Assembly: GCA_003963305.1 (NCBI GenBank)
Contig: RXJR01000009.1
Coordinates: 372,150-436,149, forward strand
Length of the DNA stretch: 64,000 bases
DNA from: Candidatus Melainabacteria bacterium
GTDB taxonomy: Bacteria > Cyanobacteriota > Vampirovibrionia > Obscuribacterales > Obscuribacteraceae
Direction: 5' to 3'
The stretch's first letter is position 1. The number at the start of each line of letters is the position of its first letter. The translations under genes and the position numbers were made by a program. The notes under the pieces were generated by a model. That model searched no databases, was not told where the DNA came from, and saw nothing but the letters and a program-made list of their open reading frames with translations. Below are positions 52,616 through 60,071 of this stretch, in pieces.

Positions 52616-53875
52616 ATGAAGATCAAATGGCCTAGTTTAACTACCCAAATATTTATTGGTTTGTTCGCCGGTATTGCCATAGGTTGGCTTTACCCGCAGG
52701 TGGGCCTGGCCATAGAGCCTGGTGCTGAAGTTTTCTTGCGAATGGTCAAAACCATTATCGCGCCTTTGATTTTTGCCACTCTCGTAGTTGGTATCGCAGG
52801 TGGTGGTCATGTCAGCTCTGTAGGCAGGCTCGGACTGAAATGCATGATTTATTTTGAAGTAGTAACTACTTTTGCGCTTGCGATTGGACTGCTGCTCGTC
52901 AACACTGTGCATCCTGGTTTTGGTGTTAATCTGACTTCCGGAAGCGAAGCTGAATTGGCTACACTGGCGGCAAAACAGCCGAATATCTCGGATATAGTGA
53001 CACACATTTTCCCCAGTAGCGTGATCGACTCGATGGCGCGCGGCGATGTTCTACAGATAGTTGTGTTCACGATGTTGTTTGCAGTTGCGGTTTCCGCCAC
53101 CAAAGCAACGATGATCGTTCAGTTCTGTGAACAGCTATCTTCGGTTATGTTCAAATACACCGGCTACGTTATGAAATTCGCTCCTGTCGGTGTTGCTTGT
53201 GCCATGGCTGCGACGGTTGGACATCATGGCGTAAGTGTCCTGGTTTCGCTCGGCAAGCTGGTTGGCACGCTGTACCTTGCTCTTTTCGTTTTTATCGCAG
53301 TTGTTCTTTTGCCAATTGCTTTGTTTGCCCGAATTCCTTTGAAGAAGTTTGCACAAGCAGTGAAAGAGCCTATGCTAATAGCCTTTTCGACCACCAGCAG
53401 TGAAGCAGCTTTTCCGAAGGCGATGCTCAATATGGAGAGCATCGGAGTGCCTCGTGGCGTAGTCAGTTTCGTTTTGCCGCTCGGCTATACCTTCAATTTA
53501 GACGGGACAACTCTGTATCTGTCTCTTGCTTCAGTATTTGTTGCTCAAGCGGCAGGCGTCAATTTGTCTATACAGCAGCAGGTCTTGATGATGCTGACTC
53601 TGATGTTGACCAGTAAAGGCGTCGCTGCAGTGCCGCGGGCGTCGCTGGTAATTTTGGCGGGCACGCTTGCATCGTTCAATCTGCCACTGTCAGGCATCGC
53701 GTTGATACTTGGAGTTGACACCGTCATGGATATGGCGAGAACTTCCGTGAATGTGCTCGGCAATTGCCTTGCATCAGCAGTAGTGGCGCGTTGGGAAGGC
53801 ATCTTCGTGGATGCACCGCTCCCTGTTGTAGAAACGCCAACTGAGTCTGAAGTTGGCGTTGCGACGCACGGTTAG
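52616..53875 (+). CDS. Dicarboxylate/amino-acid:cation symporter (DAACS, GltP/DctA-like)
   Basis: ATG 52616 follows AAGG and fits the family start (MKIKWPSLTTQIFIGLFAGI); the frame opens at 52565. The 419-residue protein has the eight-helix DAACS layout with the signature hairpin TTSSEAAFPKAMLNMESIGV, TFNLDGTTLYLSLASVFVAQ, and KGVAAVPRASLVILAGTL, DTVMDMARTSVNVLGNCLA. Members import glutamate, aspartate or C4-dicarboxylates with Na+ or H+. Which substrate is used cannot be read. The stop lies in the first of three 15-nt repeats. Confidence 0.95.
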   Translation: MKIKWPSLTTQIFIGLFAGIAIGWLYPQVGLAIEPGAEVFLRMVKTIIAPLIFATLVVGIAGGGHVSSVGRLGLKCMIYFEVVTTFALAIGLLLVNTVHPGFGVNLTSGSEAELATLAAKQPNISDIVTHIFPSSVIDSMARGDVLQIVVFTMLFAVAVSATKATMIVQFCEQLSSVMFKYTGYVMKFAPVGVACAMAATVGHHGVSVLVSLGKLVGTLYLALFVFIAVVLLPIALFARIPLKKFAQAVKEPMLIAFSTTSSEAAFPKAMLNMESIGVPRGVVSFVLPLGYTFNLDGTTLYLSLASVFVAQAAGVNLSIQQQVLMMLTLMLTSKGVAAVPRASLVILAGTLASFNLPLSGIALILGVDTVMDMARTSVNVLGNCLASAVVARWEGIFVDAPLPVVETPTESEVGVATHG

Positions 53876-53907
53876 ACGACGCACGGTTAGACGACGCGCG
53901 GTTTGAC
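53863..53907. repeat. Three 15-nt tandem repeats spanning the symporter stop
   Basis: Unit GACGCACGGTTAGAC at 53863-53877 and 53878-53892, then GACGCGCGGTTTGAC at 53893-53907. The symporter's TAG is in the first unit and is repeated in frame in the second. Confidence 0.8.
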
Positions 53908-54042
53908 GGTGCACGCAGACGACACGGTTAGAACCCATGGTGAGCGCATTTAGCCGGAGATCTAGCAACCTTCCAACAGTGTTCTGAACATGTATTCGGT
54001 GACACGATCCGTGGACTTGCCGCTTTGATTTACTGCTTGGAT

Positions 54043-55263
54043 TTATTGATTGATTTGCTTCAGGACATTGAGATAAGCTGTCGCTGCGGCGCCTGCTCGA
54101 CCATCCGTGGGTGGCTGCCAGTATCCATTCATTTTATTGAATTCACGCACTGCCGGATCGAACTTGCCTAGCTGATATCCACCTTCGTCTGTCATGAATA
54201 CGTGCGCTGCCTTTACTGCATTGAATTCTTCCGGTTTGAAAACGAAGGCTCTGTGCTGCGCCATGCCCCGATAGGCGGGATCCTCGAAGTCGATGATGTT
54301 GTATTTGATGTTCGTATTCGGAGCGTCAAGCCTGTCGTAAAACTTGGAGCGCCTCACTCTTATTGCCAGTTCTTCCGGACTGATTCCTGGTTCGTGTGGA
54401 TGTTCCATCTCAAGGGTCATTGCGACTAGATCGGGGCGTTCTGTTTTAATCGACTCGGCGACTCTCTGAAGATGCAATGATCCAATTCCCTGAGACCTGT
54501 TTGCCTGGTTCGTAGCGACGAAGTCTAATCCAGCAAATTTGGTCGCTGATTCATCGTGCATGGAGGTGAACGAGAATGCACCTAGATTGCCGTCTGGGTC
54601 TCGAGTTGCGTGCACCAGAATTCTGCCTCGGGCAACGAGGTCTGCTACTTCATCTACGGGTTGTCGTTCAGCTTTGGGAAATGATGATTCATACAATGCG
54701 ATAACATCTGAATCAAGTTGCTTTTCTCTGGTTGTTTTGAATGATTCAGGTTTATCTAAGGCTCTTGGAACTTCATTGAGCTTGAGCGAAGGTCTTGGCT
54801 CGAAGGACGGTGCTTTTGGCATCAACTCCGGTGTGAACTTGAACGCTGTGTAACCGCCGGCGATACCAGCTATGCCCATTGCAGTGTAGTCTACCAGTCC
54901 GGCCCCAACGTTTCCAGCTAGAACAGTCTTGTTGTGCGCTAGATTTCCGGGATCGTTCCATACGTCGTAGGCCGGCGCGCCTAGTTTCACGGCCCAGTCG
55001 GCTGTTGCTAATCCGACCCCAACTTTTGTCGCGAATGGCACAGCCGCTTTCATCACGGGGGCTAGTGACTCGCCTAACAAAGCGGGATTCTTAGTCATGG
55101 CTGCAATTCCGGCACCGGTAACGGCAGCAATCGCTGCTTCGGTAAATATTTCTGACTTGTGATTCTGAATATGGTCCTTTACGGAATTCCACAGGTTCTC
55201 TTTCAGACTGCCGAAAAGTTCGGCTTCGTTTGCTACATTAGTGCGAAAGTCAGTCTTATCCAT
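54043..55263 (-). CDS. GNAT-like acetyltransferase with hydrophobic glycine-rich N-terminal half
   Basis: The 406-residue product has two halves. Residues ~30-170 are Ala/Gly-rich and partly hydrophobic (FTEAAIAAVTGAGIAAMTKN, AGLVDYTAMGIAGIAGGYTA), like membrane-inserting glycine-zipper regions. Residues ~190-370 resemble a GNAT N-acetyltransferase: ILVHATRDPDGNLGAFSFTS, FVATNQANRSQGIGSLHLQR (acetyl-CoA loop), and VAMTLEMEHPHEPG. There is no classical signal peptide. The pairing suggests a membrane-targeted or delivered enzyme; this is inference only. Confidence 0.65.
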   Translation of the reverse strand: MDKTDFRTNVANEAELFGSLKENLWNSVKDHIQNHKSEIFTEAAIAAVTGAGIAAMTKNPALLGESLAPVMKAAVPFATKVGVGLATADWAVKLGAPAYDVWNDPGNLAHNKTVLAGNVGAGLVDYTAMGIAGIAGGYTAFKFTPELMPKAPSFEPRPSLKLNEVPRALDKPESFKTTREKQLDSDVIALYESSFPKAERQPVDEVADLVARGRILVHATRDPDGNLGAFSFTSMHDESATKFAGLDFVATNQANRSQGIGSLHLQRVAESIKTERPDLVAMTLEMEHPHEPGISPEELAIRVRRSKFYDRLDAPNTNIKYNIIDFEDPAYRGMAQHRAFVFKPEEFNAVKAAHVFMTDEGGYQLGKFDPAVREFNKMNGYWQPPTDGRAGAAATAYLNVLKQINQ

Positions 55264-55570
55264 GCCCTCTCCCGTGTATCGTTGAATTTAGTGTTCCGGT
55301 GCCACTTAGATTCTGTTCAATTTTGTGTCGGAGATGTGACGGGATTGTTTCATCGTGCGTATTTACCGCACGGTTTATGACCAATTATGGTTTATGCCGG
55401 AGCAGATGGTTGGCCCACACTTAATCGCTTCTTACGACAATACTGCGGTCGTGTCGGTGAGAGCGATAATTGGAGTTGTTACAGTTCTGTTCAGATACTT
55501 CTGTAGATTATGATACTGGCTGCGGCCCCAGAGCTCCAGGGCACTGAATACAGTGCGAATCTGGTGTCAT
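55264..55570. other. Intergenic region
   Basis: Promoter region of the GNAT-like gene. No repeat, RNA or open frame with coding signs is seen. Confidence 0.5.
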
Positions 55571-55834
55571 CTATTTTTTCTTCGCTCTTTCAGAGTCGGC
55601 AAGAAGTTTTAAGGCGAAATCGTGACTATCTTTCATCTCGAGCATCTGCATCGTCATTCCGCTGACTTGATTCTCCAGATCGGCAATCTTAGCCTTTAGC
55701 TCTTCTATTTGCTGTTTGTCAGCTGGTTGTAATCTGTGCGTTATGAAAGCCTGAGTAATATCGTTTATAGGGCGTTTCAGAACCAGAGCCAAAATAACTG
55801 CCCAGAAACCTGCTACTGCGATTATGCCTTCCAA
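55571..55834 (-). CDS. Small membrane-anchored coiled-coil protein sharing an anchor with its divergent neighbour
   Basis: TTG at 55834 is the start, supported by GGAGGAG six bases upstream. The 87-residue protein is one N-terminal membrane segment (LEGIIAVAGFWAVILALVLK) followed by a coiled coil (DKQQIEELKAKIADLENQVS). The anchor matches that of the divergently transcribed gene at 55917 (VEGSLAIIGFWLFMIALVMK), including the following basic residues and Pro. The pair probably arose by duplication and inversion. Confidence 0.72.
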   Translation of the reverse strand: MEGIIAVAGFWAVILALVLKRPINDITQAFITHRLQPADKQQIEELKAKIADLENQVSGMTMQMLEMKDSHDFALKLLADSERAKKK

Positions 55835-55916
55835 GATTTACTCCTCCACGAACGCCGATATTACACGTTTCTCTTGAATTTGGGAATATGACTAAAGCCC
55901 CTGTTCCGAGGTTTAG

Positions 55917-57035
55917 GTGGAAGGTTCTTTAGCGATTATTGGCTTCTGGCTTTTCATGATCGCTCTGGTTATGAAAAAGCCATTGATGACTTTTATCGAA
56001 AGGTCGAAAGAGGTCAGCACTACCAATCAGCAGGTGCTTCAGAGATTGCAGCAACTGGAAACAGTTTCCCAGTCAATGGCTAGGGATCTCGCCGAAATCC
56101 GCACATTGATTCAATCTCAAAGCGCGGATGGTGAATTGCTGAAATTAAAAGAGACTCTGGATGTTGATCAGGATCCGGCAGCGTCTGCCGTCGTTCAATC
56201 GTCACTTCTTGTGAATCAGCCAGAACGAGAACGCGGATTAGAACATTTGTTGGAACGTTCATCGACTTCTGAAATTCTGGGAACCGTTGAAGATTCGACC
56301 ACAATTCGCTTCGAGCGTGTTCTTCCAGCCGAGGTTGAAACAGTTTGGCGCTATTTGACCGATCCTGATCTGGTCTGCAAGTGGCTTGGCAAATCTAGTA
56401 TGCAGCCTCGAGGCGGCGGGCGCATTGAGATCAATTTCGACAGTGAGATGCAAGTCGATGGTGTTGCACGAATTCGCGGTTTGATCGACCGTTTCGATGC
56501 ACCGAAATCGATTGCATACTCCTGGATAGATACTCAGTCGGCTCTGCCCTCACACGTTTCTTTCGAACTCAGCGAGCATGAGGAGAGTGAGACTAACCTC
56601 GTTCTTGTTCACTCTGGACTGCCTGAAGACAAGCTGGCTGAGTTTCTTGCCTTATGGCACACTCGACTCGATGCGTTAATCGCACATCTAAAGGGGCTGG
56701 TCCCACCTGACTTCGTTTCAAACTTCAGAAAGCTTCTGCCCATATATACCGCGGTGGCACTGTCGATGGCGACAAGTGTGGAGACAGCGGAAGCAGCTGT
56801 TAGTGATCAGGGGTATCAAACTATCCGTATTGAGCGTTCGCATCTGCTTACAAAGTATGACAATCACTGGCACGATGCAGACGAATTAGAAAAAGAGATT
56901 GTACGCTTGAAGCATGAAAATACAGCGGCTGCCGATCAAATCATCGACCAACTCGATAAAAAACTCAAAGACGAATATCGTGACTTGCGTCAAATTGAGT
57001 TGGATATCCGTGCGCTGGACAAAGCCTTGCTTTAG
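55917..57035 (+). CDS. Membrane-anchored SRPBCC (AHSA1-like) domain protein
   Basis: GTG 55917 follows CCGAGG. The 372-residue protein has the shared N-terminal membrane anchor (~1-22), a coiled-coil stretch (~35-70), then a START/SRPBCC domain (~125-262): IRFERVLPAEVETVWRYLTD, PDLVCKWLGKSSMQPRGGGR, IEINFDSEMQVDG and a C-terminal helix LAEFLALWHTRLDALIAHLK. A second hydrophobic patch (~275-290) and a terminal coiled coil follow. AHSA1-like proteins bind small hydrophobic ligands or act as co-chaperones. A membrane-anchored form is unusual. Confidence 0.82.
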   Translation: MEGSLAIIGFWLFMIALVMKKPLMTFIERSKEVSTTNQQVLQRLQQLETVSQSMARDLAEIRTLIQSQSADGELLKLKETLDVDQDPAASAVVQSSLLVNQPERERGLEHLLERSSTSEILGTVEDSTTIRFERVLPAEVETVWRYLTDPDLVCKWLGKSSMQPRGGGRIEINFDSEMQVDGVARIRGLIDRFDAPKSIAYSWIDTQSALPSHVSFELSEHEESETNLVLVHSGLPEDKLAEFLALWHTRLDALIAHLKGLVPPDFVSNFRKLLPIYTAVALSMATSVETAEAAVSDQGYQTIRIERSHLLTKYDNHWHDADELEKEIVRLKHENTAAADQIIDQLDKKLKDEYRDLRQIELDIRALDKALL

Positions 57036-57107
57036 TGTGGTTGACCGAACTCTTACTGATATCGAATGCTCGACTGACATTTCGTGTCCGGATGGTTTTA
57101 TGTACTG

Positions 57108-58415
57108 ATGGTTGAGTGGATTCGTGATACTGTCTGGTGGCATGTTTATCCGCTCGGTTTCTTTGGTGCGGAGAAACTTGCACTTCCGCCTGATGCCATG
57201 CCTAATCCGCGATTGCGCTCGTTCGAGGCGTGGTTCGATTATGTTTGCCATTTGGGTTGCAACGGAATTCTTCTAGCGCCTCTTTTCTCGTCTGAGAGTC
57301 ATGGTTATGACACGACCGATTTCTACAATCTGGACTCTCGCCTCGGCACAAATGCTGACCTTATCTGGTTTATTGAGAGTTGCCGCGAGCGCAACATAAG
57401 GGTTGTATTCGACGGTGTTTTCAATCATGTGGGGCGATCTTTCGGTCCGTTCCAGGACGTCAGGCAGCACAGGCAACAATCTCGTTTCGCGTCCTGGTTT
57501 CTGATTGATTGGAACAATGGTGCTAACGAAGACGGTTTCTCATATGTCAATTTTGAGGGGCATCACCGCCTTGTTAAGCTCAATCACAATAACCCTGAGG
57601 TGGTCGAATATGTGGTCAACGTGATCAATCACTGGTTGGGGTTTGGAATCGATGGTTGGCGTCTTGATGCTGCCTACGCCGTGGCTCCCCATTTTTGGCA
57701 GCAAGTTCTGGATAGGGTGAGGCAGAAGTTTCCCGACGCCTGGTTTTTAGGAGAAGTAATTCACGGGGATTACGTCAACAGCGTTCGTCAGGGGCATCTT
57801 GAATCGGTTACACAGTATGAGCTGTGGAAAGCTATTTGGAGTGCTCTAAACGACCGAAACTTCTTTGAACTGTCACATGCGCTCAATCGGAATAATGACT
57901 TTAGCAAAGTCTTCTTGCCAAACACTTTTGTCGGCAATCATGATGTTACGCGCATCGCTACAGAACTAAAGGATGTACGAGACGTCGAATTGGCTCTGGC
58001 TGTTCTTTGCACTGTTCCTGGAACGCCGTCGATATATTATGGTGACGAGCAGTTGTGGATGGCCAGGAAAGAAAAGAGAGCTGGTGGCGATGACGCAATC
58101 CGTCCGTGTTTCCCATCTCACCCACAGTTGCTGAGCGGAAATAGTTCAGCATTCGACACATACCGAGACTTGATCTGGTTGCGTAGAAACAATCCCTGGA
58201 TAGCTTCATCGCAGATCAAAATGATTACTCTGACAAATCAGACATCTGTGTATGAAACCAAATGTGGTGCTAATAGGTTTTTTGTTGCGTTGAATGTGAG
58301 CGATTCTGAGTTCAAAATACATTCATCGGCTGAATGGAATCTGGTAAATGGTCGAGCCCAAGCTGGCGCTGCCGGATGGCTTGTCCCCTCTCATGGGTGG
58401 GCGATATTTAACTAG
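57108..58415 (+). CDS. Alpha-amylase family (GH13) enzyme
   Basis: ATG 57108 is chosen because family proteins start near WIRDTVWWHVYPLGF; GTG 57084 is also possible. The 435-residue protein shows the GH13 regions in order: DYVCHLGCNGILLAPLFSS, VVFDGVFNHVGRSF (region I), GIDGWRLDAAYAV with nucleophile Asp187 (II), FLGEVIHGDY with Glu216 (III), and FVGNHDVTRIA with Asp279 (IV). It cuts or transfers alpha-glucosidic bonds in the cytoplasm, as no signal peptide is seen. Which alpha-glucan it uses is not known. Confidence 0.9.
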   Translation: MVEWIRDTVWWHVYPLGFFGAEKLALPPDAMPNPRLRSFEAWFDYVCHLGCNGILLAPLFSSESHGYDTTDFYNLDSRLGTNADLIWFIESCRERNIRVVFDGVFNHVGRSFGPFQDVRQHRQQSRFASWFLIDWNNGANEDGFSYVNFEGHHRLVKLNHNNPEVVEYVVNVINHWLGFGIDGWRLDAAYAVAPHFWQQVLDRVRQKFPDAWFLGEVIHGDYVNSVRQGHLESVTQYELWKAIWSALNDRNFFELSHALNRNNDFSKVFLPNTFVGNHDVTRIATELKDVRDVELALAVLCTVPGTPSIYYGDEQLWMARKEKRAGGDDAIRPCFPSHPQLLSGNSSAFDTYRDLIWLRRNNPWIASSQIKMITLTNQTSVYETKCGANRFFVALNVSDSEFKIHSSAEWNLVNGRAQAGAAGWLVPSHGWAIFN

Positions 58416-58428
58416 TGGGTCTGGTGGG

Positions 58429-59634
58429 CTACAGTTTTATAGGCACTGTCCATCCCAGCAACTTGATGGCATCGACGACCTTCATGCCTCCCCGCAGGCA
58501 ATAGCTCATTATGATCATTGACTGATCCAGGTTTAAATGTCCTTCTTTGATTGCCTGCCGCAGTGTCTCTGCTGTTTGTGTAACTTGCTTTTCCTCGGCT
58601 GCATCGAATACTTCTAAATCTTCAGTCAGGCGTTCGTGCTCCGGCAGATGCGGTCGATCTGCAGTTGATACCAGCTGTGATACCGGTACGCCTGTCAGTG
58701 CTCCTGCCAAACGGAGGAATTCATCCTGACTGATGTCTCGTTGATACTTCGTCTCAGGACTAGTTTCGCGTGCAACGCACTTATCCAGTGATTCGTTAGT
58801 CTTATGCATGTGATTTAGAGCTCTAATAGCTGCTTCTTTTGACAGCACTTTGCAGGAGACGAGCTTTTGTAATTCCAAACCGGCATTGAGTTTGTCTTCT
58901 GTAATCCATTCAAGGTCAAGAAGAGTCTCTCCTACACGCTGGTCGCCCTGCACGGACATTTCAAGGGCGGTGAGTAAATCGCTGGTAGAAATTATGCCTG
59001 ACTCGACCAGCAACTCACCGATACGCAGATCTGGACCGCGTTTCTGGGTAGAGGCTCGATTGGAGAGATTGTGTTCGACATGCTTTATTCTCTCTCTCAA
59101 GGAGCAGAGTTGCGAAATTGCCATGTCTCGATTTAGCTGCCCGTTGCGAATTTTGGTTTGGATGTCTAGCGTGCTCAACAAAAGTGGTCGGGAAAGGGCG
59201 TTCGTGAGGACAAGTACCCTGCCCAGTGGCAACATGCTTGACTGACTGGTGGCAAGCGCTTTAGTCAATTTCAGTTGATCTACCAGTTTGGATGCGGAGA
59301 GCAATTCACCCAGAGTACTGCTTTTAACGTCGTTATCTCTCGACCATCGCATTTCTTTTAGGGCTGCATTGAGTGTCAGTCCTCGTTTCTTGACGATCTG
59401 GATAGCATGAACGACCTGATCTTCGGTAGCCAGACCGTCTTTCAGCATCGATTGTGCCTGGACCGCCGTTCGCAAAATGCGGTCTGAAATCTCTCCGGAC
59501 ATGACAAGAACGCTGCCGACCGGTAAATCTGTGGTTCTATTCAGTTGCAGGAGGTCCTCAAGCTGGTCACCCTTGAGTAGTTCCATTTTCTTTAAGAGCG
59601 GACCAATTCTTAGGTCGGTCTGGACCTGTTCCAT
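58429..59634 (-). CDS. Protein of three MshE-N/GspE-N-like repeats
   Basis: ATG 59634 is used since MEQVQTDLRIGPLLKKMELL starts the first repeat; the frame opens at 59667. The 401-residue soluble protein consists of three ~90-residue repeats, each with 'xxGxLLxxxxxxxxxxLxxAL..Q....lGxxLxxxxxxxxxxLxxAL..Q': starts near residues 8, 112 and 210 (RIGPLLKK, TLGELLSAS, RIGELLVESG). The pattern resembles the N-terminal domain of GspE/MshE ATPases, which binds c-di-GMP in MshE. A signalling or adaptor role is inferred only. The conserved Gly and Leu of each unit are kept; the Arg residues that bind c-di-GMP are not clear. Confidence 0.7.
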   Translation of the reverse strand: MEQVQTDLRIGPLLKKMELLKGDQLEDLLQLNRTTDLPVGSVLVMSGEISDRILRTAVQAQSMLKDGLATEDQVVHAIQIVKKRGLTLNAALKEMRWSRDNDVKSSTLGELLSASKLVDQLKLTKALATSQSSMLPLGRVLVLTNALSRPLLLSTLDIQTKIRNGQLNRDMAISQLCSLRERIKHVEHNLSNRASTQKRGPDLRIGELLVESGIISTSDLLTALEMSVQGDQRVGETLLDLEWITEDKLNAGLELQKLVSCKVLSKEAAIRALNHMHKTNESLDKCVARETSPETKYQRDISQDEFLRLAGALTGVPVSQLVSTADRPHLPEHERLTEDLEVFDAAEEKQVTQTAETLRQAIKEGHLNLDQSMIIMSYCLRGGMKVVDAIKLLGWTVPIKL

Positions 59635-59741
59635 GAGATACCTGCGGTCGCGATTTAAGCCACACACATTTCATACCACACGACTATGGCATGTCTCACC
59701 TTTACTTAACGGCTTTTCCTTATCGTGGAGTAGGTTTTGGG

Positions 59742-59775
59742 CTTGAATTTTTTCCGATATCGGAAAAAATTCAAG
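59742..59775. repeat. CCGATATCGG palindromic repeat, copy 11
   Basis: A 34-bp perfect palindrome (CTTGAATTTTTTCCGAT and complement). It lies 90 bp before the leuA leader promoter and upstream of the repeat-protein gene on the other strand. Confidence 0.93.
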
Positions 59776-59864
59776 ATCCAGCTCGTTCCTTATGTATAGT
59801 AGACCGCCGGTTCTGTCCCCAGACCCCGGCATGTAGCAGTCTACATAGAGTTCTTTACTTTTCA

Positions 59865-59893
59865 TTGACAATGTTCTGAGGCTGCCATATAAC
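59865..59893 (+). promoter_or_regulatory. Promoter of the leuA leader
   Basis: TTGACA at 59865-59870 and TATAAC at 59888-59893 are separated by exactly 17 bp, an excellent sigma-70-type promoter. The expected start site, about seven bases after the -10, falls at ~59900, the A of the leader ATG. Confidence 0.85.
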
Positions 59894-59899
59894 ACTCAT

Positions 59900-59986
59900 A
59901 TGTCAACCAAGCGCTCTGAAATTCCTGCGACCTCCAGCCTTACGCTAACGCTACTAGGCGGACTACTACTGCGCGGAATTTTTTAG
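59900..59986 (+). CDS. leuL: leuA leader peptide (28 aa, Leu-rich)
   Basis: ATG 59900 to TAG 59984-59986 encodes a 28-residue peptide, MSTKRSEIPATSSLTLTLLG followed by GLLLRGIF with one more Gly between. Seven Leu codons lie in the window 59939-59971, five of them CTA. The stop codon directly precedes the antiterminator strand (59987-59993) of a terminator before leuA. This matches leu operon attenuator leaders, where a ribosome stalled for Leu-tRNA prevents termination. It is too short to be found by length-based gene prediction. No Shine-Dalgarno site can exist if transcription starts at the predicted point, so translation would be leaderless. Confidence 0.85.
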   Translation: MSTKRSEIPATSSLTLTLLGGLLLRGIF

Positions 59987-60046
59987 ACAGAGCAACTAAC
60001 TTAAGACATCAATTCTCAAGGCTCTGTTTTCTACAGAGCCTTTTTT
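59987..60046 (+). terminator. leuA attenuator: antiterminator strand and terminator
   Basis: Terminator: AAGGCTCTGT (60018-60027) pairs with ACAGAGCCTT (60033-60042), a 10-bp stem, loop TTTCT, with T-run 60041-60046. Alternative: ACAGAGC (59987-59993) pairs exactly with GCTCTGT (60021-60027), which removes the terminator's left arm. The two structures exclude each other. A ribosome at the leader stop (59984-59986) would cover 59987-59993 and allow termination, whereas one stalled on Leu codons would leave it free. Confidence 0.87.
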
Positions 60047-60071
60047 GTCACTCAAATCAAGGAACCAGCAA

